From: Isoetes taiwanensis
Lineage: Eukaryota > Streptophyta > Lycopodiopsida > Isoetales > Isoetaceae
Assembly (NCBI GenBank): GCA_021234155.1
Contig: JAJEKV010000014.1
Span: 6,647,563 to 6,711,562 of the forward strand
Direction of reading: 5' to 3'
DNA: 64,000 nucleotides
Shown: in pieces, positions 55,526-64,000 of the stretch
Layout of the letters: each line of letters begins with the position of its first letter
Position numbering within the stretch: position 1 is the stretch's first letter
Translations under genes and position numbers: made by a program
Notes under the pieces: model-generated
Databases searched by the model: none
What the model was told of the DNA's origin: nothing
Seen by the model: the letters and a program-made list of their open reading frames with translations, nothing else

Positions 55526-55540
55526 GCATTCCTAGGATGG
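55481..55540. repeat. Long palindrome at the E1/E2 junction
   Basis: An inner perfect 12-bp stem (55496-55507 with 55512-55523, loop TATC) is continued by an outer stem of 14 bp with one mismatch (CCATCCAAGGAATG with CATTCCTAGGATGG). The left half belongs to the E1 end, and the right outer arm is GCATT plus the E2 start. The E2 right end (61528-61555) has only the inner hairpin and left outer arm. Confidence 0.85.
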
Positions 55541-55583
55541 GTCCTATGACAACATATATGTCGGCCGATAGAAGAGGAACAAA

Positions 55584-57672
55584 TCTCAATATGGACAAAG
55601 AAAGAAAAGAAGCCAGAATGAAATACGTTCGATAGGAAGGGAGAAATGAGACCTCAAGGGTCACTGAAATAACAAGAAACAGAATGCACAGATAAGGCTG
55701 ATAGAAGACAAGGCAAAAGCAGAACGGCCACAAGTGTGAAGGTACAAAGAGAATAAACCCAGACAAAGGAAGGATGAGCAGACTATGTCAGGCAAATGAA
55801 ACAACGAAAACATAGATCGAATAATATAGGATAACTAGACTACACGACATCAATGGAACAGATGAAATAAAAGAGACAAGAGGGGATAAAGAGATAAAAC
55901 GATAAAAGAGCAATGGGACAAACAAGGAGAAGGGGCGAGGAAGGAGTTCCAGGGTACTGGGAGATGGCTCATCTAGAGCAAAGGAGCGACCAAGGAACCG
56001 AAGAAAAAAGAAGGAAGAGCAAACTAAGGAAAATGGAGCAAAGGGAAAAAAAGGGAAGATAGAGACAGAGGAGCCAAGAGAATCAGAATGAGCAGGTAAA
56101 GCCAGAAGCTGAACAATGAGATGCATAAAAAATGAAGAACACAATAGAACCATGCCGTGAAAAATGGAAGAGCATAAAAATGAAGGAGAAGATGGAATAG
56201 AACAGTAAGAGATGAGGAAAGGAATTCATGGAACAACAAGAAACAGAGCAATAAACATGACGACATCAACAGAGTGATGATGGCAAATGACTAATGCACC
56301 AATAAATACTACACTAACAAAGATTCATAAATCCGAACTATTCTAACTAGCAAGAAACAAGGTGCAAGAAGACAAAGAAATCACAGAAGAAACTGATGCA
56401 ACTAAAGGAGTAATAGAATCACCAGAGTTAAACAGAACAACAAGCCAAAAGGAAATTAATGAAGGTAACAATGCAACCCGAATCGAATAAAGAAATGCCC
56501 TCAAATGAAGCTACTGAGAAAATGAGGAGGATATAGTAAAAAGGGGGCACAACAAACCCATAATGGAAGTTCTCAATATGGACAAAGAAAGAAAAGAAGC
56601 CAGAATGAAATACGTTCGATAGGAAGGGAGAAATGAGACCTCAAGGGTCACTGAAATAACATGAAACAGAATGCACAGATAAGGCTGATGGAAGACAAGG
56701 CAAAAGCGGAACGGCCACAAGTGTGAAGGTACAAAGAGAATAAATCCAGACAAAGGAGGATGAGCAGACTATGTCAGGCGAATGAAACAACGAAATCATA
56801 GATCGAATAATATAGGATGGCTAGACTACACGACATCAATGGAACAGATGAAATAAAAGAGACAAGAGAGGATAAAGAGATAAAAACGATAAAAGAGCAA
56901 TGGGACAAACAAGGAGAAGGGGCGAGGAAGGAGTTCCGGAGTACTGGGAAATGGCTCATCTAGAGCAAAGGAGCGACCAAGGGACCGAAGAAAAAACAAG
57001 GAAGAGCAAACTAAGGAAAATGGAGCAAAGGGGAAAAAAGAGAAGATAGAGACAAAGGAGCCAAGAGAATCAGAATGAGCAGATAAAGCCAGAAGCTGAG
57101 CAATGAGATGCATAAAAATGAAGAACACAATAGAACAATGCCGTGAAAAATGGAAGAGGAGCATAAAAATGAAGGAGAAGATGGATAGAACAGTAAGAGA
57201 TGAGGAAAGGAATTCATGGAACAACAAGAAACAGAGCAATAGACATGATGACATCAATAGAGTGATGATGGCAAATGACTAATGCACCAATAAATACTAC
57301 ACTAACAAAGATTCATAAATCCTAACTATCCTAACTAGCAAGAAACAAGGTGCAAGAAGACAAAGAAATCACAGAAGAAACTGATGCAACTAAAGGAGTC
57401 ATAGAATCACCAGAGTTAAATAGAACAACAAGCCAAAAGGAAATTAACGAAGGTAACAGTGCAACCCGAATCGAATAAAGAAATGCCCGCAAATGAAGTT
57501 ACTGAGAAAATGAGGAGGATATAGTAAAAAGGGAGCACAACAAACCCATAATGGAAGTCAAATCTAATAGAATAGATTAAAAATGTGGAGTAAAGAAAGG
57601 GAGAAATGAGTCCATATGGATCACTGGAATAAAATGAAACGGAATGCATAGATGAGGCTAATGGGATACATG
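55584..57672. repeat. 0.99-kb tandem duplication plus a partial third copy
   Basis: TCTCAATATGGACAAAGAAA starts at 55584 and 56571. The two units (55584-56570, 56571-57558) are nearly identical, including AAGGGNGCACAACAAACCC at both ends. A diverged third unit starts at 57559 (GGGAGAAATGAGTCCATATGG compared with GGGAGAAATGAGACCTCAAGG) and fades by about 57672. Confidence 0.92.
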
Positions 57673-59098
57673 GAGCAAGGGAAACAAATCTAAAACTAGA
57701 GATAAAAAAGGGTCAATGCGAAAAAACACAGAAACATAAAAACTGTTGAAAAGGGGCCAAAAAAAAATACCTAAATGACAAAAGTAAAAACCTCTAAAAA
57801 ACAATCTATTGACAAACTTGAACAAACGGAAACAAAAGCATAAAGTGCTTGAAAAAATGGAAATCATGGAAAAAACAAAAAGAGCAGACCCGGCTAAAAA
57901 AAAAAAACAAATTGAGATATTGAAGCAATGGCGAGAGGATGTACCAAAACGCAAAAACAATTCTAAAAGAATACAAAATAACTGGAACAAGGATATGAGG
58001 CAATGAACCGGAGTAGCTTAAAGCAAAAGGACAACTGTTTGATAAAACGAAAAAAGAAGGGCAAAAGACACCGAGTGAAACTACTAGAACAACGGCACAA
58101 AAAAGGAGCTAAAGGGACCAACAACGGGCAAATATCACCAAGGGATCAGATATCCATGCGAAGTAGAAGTGAACACAGCCAAAGTGAACACAACGTGTAA
58201 AAGAAACAAAAAATGCAATATGCGAGAACCATGCTAAATGGATCTAATGTTCATGTATCTGAAGAAAAAGAGTGCCTAAAATATAGGCATAAACATGTAG
58301 AAGTCTTAATGCAAAAAGGAATTATGCAGAGGGCAATCAAGAACAGGAGGAAAATGAGTAAAGGAGCAAGCAGTACATAAGGCAAACGAGAATATGGGCA
58401 CAACTGACAACCGTGCACAAAGCAACATAGAGAGAGTAAATGGAACATGTCAGGACAAGTAAAACCAAACACCACAATGAAATCATGGAAGAAAGAGGCT
58501 CAAAAACTAAATAAGAAAAAAAATGAAAATTAGAAAAATTCATGCCAATGAGACAACTAATATAGTCAAATCACCAAAACCTGACAAATTCATAACACAT
58601 GGGACCATAACTTGCAATCTGGAACGAACCTGTGAGGGCAATACCAAGAATCAACCACGACATAAGAAACATTGAGCACCCAAATTTTGACACTATGGCC
58701 AAAGATAACAAATGGGTAAGCGAGCAATGGCACCAGAAGCATGGACAAAATGTCATGGAGCCAAGGAGTAAATAGGAATAAGAAAATGAGAAATAATAGA
58801 GATATACAAAAGAAATGGAAGTGACGAGGCAAATGAAAATAGTACCAAATGAAAAATACAAGCACGTCAGAATAGAGAAAGTGGACCATCTTTGATGCAA
58901 AATACAACAAACTACCAAACCATATAACGATATAATACCAACAAGCAATAAAACTGTGAATCACAAAACTTGTGAAAGAAGACCAATAAAATCCTTCTAA
59001 ACCTTCCATTCACCCCCCAGATGTTTGCTTAAACAAGCATTCTAAATGCAACCACATGTCAACGAAGTGAAATTACATTAACTTACGACACAAACACC
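57673..59098. other. Purine-rich interior of E2, no gene seen
   Basis: A/G-rich sequence. Minus-strand open frames up to 139 codons are hydrophobic, low in complexity and overlap in several frames, as expected from composition. Confidence 0.5.
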
Positions 59099-59290
59099 AT
59101 CAAATGTAATGTCTGAGGTTAGAGAAAATCCAGGGGCCATTTCAAAATGCAAAAAACCATATAAGAGGCATCAAATGCAACATATGAGGTTAGAGAAAAT
59201 ATATACGGAGCCTTTAGAATGCAAAAAACGATCAAATGCAAGATCTGAGATTAGAGAAAATTAAGGGGCATTTCAAATGCAAAAAATTGG
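59099..59290. repeat. Minisatellite, three units of 61-71 bp
   Basis: ATCAAATG(T/C)AA..TGAG(G/A)TTAGAGAAAAT starts at 59099, 59170 and 59231, each followed by a CATTT(C)..AATGCAAAAAA block. Confidence 0.8.
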
Positions 59291-60999
59291 GGTCGAACCT
59301 TAATCAAGATGCATGCAAGCAACGGCCATAACAAATGTCGATATCCACTGATGAATGGAGACAGAACTATGTCTACGGAGATTCGTGGGCTCCTGAACGA
59401 CCAGAATTGATCACTTGGTCTTGCCCAGGCATGTTATTGATGCAAATACCCCCTAAGAAGCTCATCAAGAGGAGTTAGAACAAATAAAATACCGATGCTA
59501 AATGTACCATAATCACGTCCCAAATGAAGTGCAATTACTCCTCAGGAAAAGCAAACTTCAACCTACATACCTCAGATCGTAAAACAACAACTATCCCATA
59601 AATAGTTATGGGCAGCCCTAGTCAAAGAAAGTCGGAATAGCGTACACGTAGATACAATAGTAGTAGAAAAGGATCGTAAAAGGAAAAAGATCATTGTTGT
59701 TGACCCGAGAACGAACTTAAAAAAAAAACGCTAGCAGGAATGCAATGTGAAAAGAAACCATAGCCCAGAGACAAAAGAACAATGTGAAGCGCATGCAAGA
59801 ACCAAGGGGCGTGAACCAACAAGCTTAAAGGAGCGATATGAAAAACCGTCAAACCAATGGGAAATGCATAAACCCATCGAAGCAATAAAACCATCACGCA
59901 AGCTAAAAGAACGAAAAAACAAATTCTTTACGCCTATATATATGATGAATCTCAGAAAAATAAAACTCGTGTATACACAATGCATACCAGCCAAAATAGA
60001 GCAATATCACCTTCTAAGCAATGCTATGAATACAACCACAACATAATGGGAAAGAGAGCGACTCAAGATGGACCCCGACTAAAGAAAATAATTGAGATAA
60101 AGAGGCCATGGCCACTGGTTAAGCACCAACAAACGTGAATAACAATCAAGCAAAGAAAAAATTTTCAAAAAACAAATTAACTCTAAAAGGGGAACCCATT
60201 TCGTCACGACGAAACACCAACTTTAAAATGCTGAACAATGGAGCAAGGAAACTATATCTTATAATAAAAAGGGACAATGTAAATTCAGTAGAGGGATGAA
60301 ACCACTATGAGACCACTCGAATACTTTGGGATAAGCAAAATCACGCTAAGCACGGAGACCATGGGGCAAGGAACAGAATAAAAAACAAGGGGGCAAAACC
60401 GAACAAGGAACAATGCCATAGAGGCCACCATGAAAAATTATAAACAATAGAAAAAATCTAAAAGAAGGGCACCAATACCCGGTATCCCACCATTAAGCAA
60501 CTGCGGCAGAGGAGAGGCGGTTGCAGGCCACCGCCAGAGAAGAATCTGCCGGGATTGAAACAAAGACTGAATCTATGAGATCGGATCCGGATGAGCAGAC
60601 TTGGCCAGCTGGAAAAACAATAGGGACCCGGCTATGGAGGCACAGAGCAGGATGTGGAAGCAAGCAAATCTGAAATACATAAACTAGAGAAGAAATCGGA
60701 ATCCAGGAAGCAGACCATTTTAATAGAAAACTGAAGAAGGCCTTAACGAAAATGATGCAAAGAAAGCAGAAGCTCAGCCCTTCTACCAGAGCATCCTGCA
60801 GAGGACAAAGCCAAAACGAAATGATTCCAGAACAGAAAAGCATGAGGAATCCCGAACTAAAAACGGAAAGAGAAATCAGAGGGGCCACATCCAAGAAGGG
60901 CGGTTTACCACAGGCAAAGGAAGGCATGAATAAGAAGAGGGCATGGAAGGAAAGGCAAATCCGCCACAAACCACAACAAAGAAACCCTCAAGGATTCAC
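59291..60999. other. Interior of E2, no gene seen
   Basis: No recognisable domain in any frame. The longest ORF (minus, 60969-60493) has no family resemblance. Confidence 0.45.
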
Positions 61000-61190
61000 A
61001 TGCATCCAAGCAACCGAAAAAATCAGAGAAGAGGTCCAGATGCATCCAAGCAACAACAAGACCAGAAAAAGAGATCCAGATGCAGCCAACAGCCGAAAAT
61101 ACTAGAGAAAGAGGTCTAGAGGCATCCAAACAACCAACAATGCCAGAGGGACAACAAAACAATCTAGAGGCATCTATGAGCTCACAAAAC
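61000..61190. repeat. Minisatellite, about 40-bp period
   Basis: (A/G)GATGCATCCAAGCAAC-like units recur near 61001, 61041, 61080 and 61120, separated by CCAGA(A/G)AAAGAG words. Confidence 0.75.
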
Positions 61191-61557
61191 CAGAGAAAGA
61201 GTAACTGACCGACTCACAGATCTTCAAAAACCAGTCGTAGTCTGTTGTAACTCATGAAACCTCTAAACCAGTATACGTTAAAGCCGCCAACAGTTCTGCA
61301 ACAATCCAATAAGTATGAGTGTGGATGTAACCGTGACAATCCAAAAGGTATGAGTGTGGATGTAAATCGTGACATGCTGAGCGTGGGAAGCTGAGTAGTC
61401 AAAGCAACAAAACTGGTAGGATAGAGAAGATGAAAAAACTAGCTCAAGAGAACGCCGATGACGAAACAATGAAAAAGGCTGAATAAATAGGGAGTGCAAA
61501 AAAGGGGCGTCCCCATCCAAGGAATGTCGGTTCTATTGCTATCGCAATAGAACCGTG

Positions 61558-61562
61558 GCATT
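61558..61562. repeat. GCATT boundary 3
   Basis: Last GCATT, directly after the E2 terminus (...AACCGTG). To its right the similarity with the E1/E2 junction ends. Confidence 0.6.
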
Positions 61563-61571
61563 TCTTATTAA

Positions 61572-62960
61572 TGTGCACATGCACATTTATTAAGGTGCAC
61601 ACATTTCCATGTGGGCACATTTGGCCACCTAGCTATTAAAGGCAAGTGGGCCCATTCCCAATTATCCCACATGCATAAAGGGAATAATTGGAAACCCTAG
61701 CCTAACCCCTTGCCTATTTAAGTAGGAGAACCTTAACTTGCCCATTTTCGTTCCTAGGGTTTTAAAGCTCTGTTTTGGCTGCCCCAAGAGTCAAAACCGC
61801 CTCCCAGACTCTGTCTGAGCGAATTGCCCCATTAGTTTCCCTTGATTCGAGCAGTTCAGCGGGATGGTCGGCCTCAGGTCAGGAGGAGCAACCCAAGGAT
61901 CAGGTATTTAGTTAATTTAATAGCCTAAACCATCTTCTAGACATAGAATCAGTAGGTTTAGCCTATTAAATTGCCCATAGCAGCTCTCTAGATCTCTAGA
62001 TACCAGACTCTAACTAAAGAACCTAACTCTATGATATAGATTAGATATAGTTCTTTAGTTCTTCTGTGATGTATGTGGATGATGTATCTCTATGAACTCC
62101 TTGTATTGGGAAGGGGGGTAGAGACCTAAAGCTTGGTAGTAGATGCTCCTAGATTATCCTCTCTAGCACACTATAGATTCGGCCTGTGTACAAGAACCAC
62201 ACCAGGTTGTGGGTGAAGGGGCCAGACTCCTGAACGATCCCTCTGGTGTGTAAGGCCTACCAGGGATCATTGTGACTAGGTCTAATGGCTCACCACTGAG
62301 TGCGGGTGAGGCATGGACTCGACATCCGTGAAGTGGTGTACACTTTCTAGTGGGTTCAGTCGAATACGGGCAGTGGCCCTCTAGTCACCTTGAGTCGGCA
62401 TGTAGATCTCTGGAGGGAGTGATCCCTTCCTGCCCCATCGGAACTGGGAGGATGAGACCCAGGAATAGCCCCTTTGGCTATGCATCCGGCGGGCTACAGT
62501 CAGGTCCCGACACTTTTCAGCCTACTCTGCAAAGTGTGCACAGGAGGGGCGGATGGAGTGGACAACCCTAAGCCATGTTCTTATGCCAGCCAAATCCATT
62601 GCCATGAATTACATGCGCAATGAACTCTGGAGACCCAAGCCGTCCGGTCATCCCCTTCGAAGTCCCGAGCCTTGGGTAGGATCCTTATGTATGATGCTGA
62701 TCATTGTCTATGCAGATGTTGATGCACCACCCTTCGAGGTGGATATGTGATTATGTTGTATACTGACATGTATGTTTACGCTTCCGCAGCTAGGTAGGCC
62801 CTGAGGGAGACGGGGTAAAATGACCCCTTCACTCTTCCCACTGGGACTCGTTACGGGTGCAGTGATTGTGGAGGGCCTTGTATCAGTATGGAGCTGGTAT
62901 GGGGGATGAACTCCTGTTTGTATATGGTGGGTGCACCGTATACGAGTAGGGGACGTCACA
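61572..62960 (+). mobile_element. 5' LTR of a plus-strand retrotransposon
   Basis: Starts TGTGCACATG and ends GACGTCACA, TG...CA with short inverted ends, one base before a PBS. Length is 1,389 bp. A TATA-like TATTTAAGT lies near 61716. The partner LTR is outside the window, so the left boundary rests on the terminal motif only. No internal coding is reached before the window ends. Confidence 0.75.
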
Positions 62961-62961
62961 G

Positions 62962-62973
62962 TGGTATCAGAGC
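62962..62973 (+). promoter_or_regulatory. Primer-binding site, initiator Met-tRNA type
   Basis: TGGTATCAGAGC, one base after the LTR end. Confidence 0.9.
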
Positions 62974-63029
62974 AATGTTCTTGGAGACCAAGAGCAAAGC
63001 ACTGGCCATGCTCCCAGTAGTACTAACTT

Positions 63030-63830
63030 GATAGGATCCTCAAACCTCGAAAAGTGGGAAATTTTTTTCTCATTTTTGTAGTATATGCTAAGCTAGTAAC
63101 AAGTTAAGTGAATGAGAACATAAAAGGACAAAAATTAGTGAGCCAAATAGGATGGTCTCACACGTCCCACGATAGGATCCTCAAACCTCGAAAAGTGGGA
63201 AAATTTTTTCTCATTTTTGTAGTATATGCTAAGCTAGTAACAAGTTAAGTGAATGAGAACATAAAAGGACAAAAATTAGTGAGCCAAATAGGATGGTCTC
63301 ACACGTCGTGGGAAAATTTTTTCTCATTTTTGTAGTATATGCTAAGCTAGTAACAAGTTAAGTGAATGAGAACATAAAAGGACAAAAATTAGTGAGCCAA
63401 ATAGGATGGTCTCACACGTCGCGTCGGCACAGATAATGCTAAGCTAGTAACAAGTTAAGTGAATGAGAACATAAAAGGACAAAAATTAGTGAGCCAAATA
63501 GGATGGTCTCACACGTCGCGTCGGCACAGATAATGAAGATCGTCTCACACGTCCGCGGCCGGGTACGATAATGCTAAGCTAGTAACAAGTTAAGTGAATG
63601 AGAACATAAAAGGACAAAAATTAGTGAGCCAAATAGGATGGTCTCACAGTGAGCCAAATAGGATGGTCTCACACGTCGCGTCGGCACAGATAATGAAGAT
63701 CTTATTTCCAGCGCCCAAGTTAAGTGAATGAGAACATAAAAGGACAAAAATTAGTGAGCCAAATAGGATGGTCTCACACGTCGCGTCAGGACAGATAATG
63801 AAGATCTTATTTCCAGCCTGGGCGCAATGT
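63030..63830 (+). repeat. Staggered tandem repeats in the retrotransposon leader
   Basis: A roughly 141-bp unit (GATAGGATCCTCAAACC ... GGATGGTCTCACACGTC) is complete at 63030 and 63171. Later copies begin inside the unit: 63308 at about base 25, 63436 and 63571 at about base 56, 63648 at about base 108, 63717 at about base 72. Almost all end at the same TCTCACACGTC. A second word, GCGTCGGCACAGATAATG, is inserted between several copies. Confidence 0.92.
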
Positions 63831-63885
63831 GTGAGACATTGCTTCTAGAACAAGACATTGCTTCTATTTTAACCTCATCTTAAAA

Positions 63886-63970
63886 GAATTCCCACAGTAG
63901 CGGGAATCGAACCTCCCACCCACAGGGTTGAACCCCCACAAACCCCGGTGCCAACCACTGAGGGCGGGCA
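63886..63970 (-). mobile_element. tRNA-derived SINE-like segment
   Basis: The minus strand reads GCCCTCAGTGGTTGGCACCGG (A-box-like) and, about 35 bp later, GGTTCGATTCCCGC, a near-consensus B box. These are internal RNA polymerase III promoter elements. A complete tRNA cloverleaf is not evident, so a tRNA-derived SINE or tRNA pseudogene is more likely than a functional tRNA. Confidence 0.55.
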
Positions 63971-64000
63971 TCGTTTGTGTTTAAATTATAATTCTTAATT

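Larger units (their letters stand above)
55531..61557. mobile_element. Element E2 of a tandem pair, 6 kb, purine-rich
   Basis: 6,027 bp with the same termini as E1. The plus strand is strongly A/G-rich over most of its length. The long minus-strand frames are Leu/Phe/Ser-rich and explained by this composition. It contains a 0.99-kb tandem duplication and two minisatellites. No transposase, helicase or reverse transcriptase is recognisable, so it would depend on proteins supplied elsewhere. Confidence 0.55.

Noticed and set aside
55103-59009. Many minus-strand ORFs of 60-143 codons rich in Leu, Phe, Ser and Cys
   Set aside because: They lie in purine-rich (plus-strand) DNA, overlap in several frames, and repeat because of the 0.99-kb duplication. 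They look hydrophobic only because of composition.
54453-61557. E1 and the E2 right end as a pair of LTRs of one retrotransposon
   Set aside because: Only 148 bp of E1's right end recur at the far right, there is no PBS or polypurine tract at the expected places, and E2 repeats both termini itself.
63030-63830. Possible CRISPR-like array
   Set aside because: Repeats of about 140 bp with staggered starts and no regular unique spacers, in a plant LTR-element leader.

Overview
This is nuclear DNA from a land plant. The evidence is a spliced plant RecQ-type helicase, an almost intronless PLS-class pentatricopeptide repeat (PPR) protein, two exons of a plant NHX antiporter, and plant-type LTR elements primed by initiator Met-tRNA. 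The PPR style and heavy load of old transposons suggest a fern or another seed-free lineage, but I cannot name a species. The RecQ introns are mostly 65-110 nt, so host introns are short although intergenic DNA is long.

Layout. 1-538: edge of a minus-strand LTR retrotransposon (start of gag, PBS, LTR). 0.5-9 kb: mostly empty, with (CTAT)34, (AC)84, an AC-rich tandem-repeat block and two unidentified minus-strand ORFs. 9.1-14.8 kb: a complete 20-exon RECQ2-like gene that reads open across all junctions (722 aa), with two GC-AG introns and a foldback element in its largest intron. 15.3-22.2 kb: a full-length minus-strand LINE between perfect 14-bp target-site duplications, with one TAG stop in each ORF. 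22-32 kb: no gene recognised; several foldback elements and dispersed repeats. 32.3-34.6 kb: the PPR gene, ending early in its E motif. 35-37 kb: mosaic repeats and an inverted MITE pair. 43.2-43.7 kb: NHX relic.

45.3-52.6 kb: a decayed Ty3/gypsy element whose second RNase H (archaeal type) lies before the reverse transcriptase. It is interrupted by a LINE tail and cut off at about 52.59 kb. Right after the cut there is a promoter with three E2F-like motifs and a TATA box, then a four-exon gene of unknown product (52.87-54.08 kb). 54.45-61.56 kb: two head-to-tail elements that share their first 36 bp and last 148 bp, with GCATT at all three boundaries, little coding content and strong purine bias. 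61.57 kb to the end: a 1.39-kb LTR with PBS, a leader made of staggered tandem repeats, and a tRNA-derived SINE-like segment.

The genes do not form a pathway. The RecQ gene and the PPR gene are the best-supported host genes. The 52.9-kb gene is a reasoned model. The most unusual signals are the GCATT-delimited tandem pair with its palindromic junction, the gypsy domain order, the E2F-like promoter, and the staggered leader repeats.
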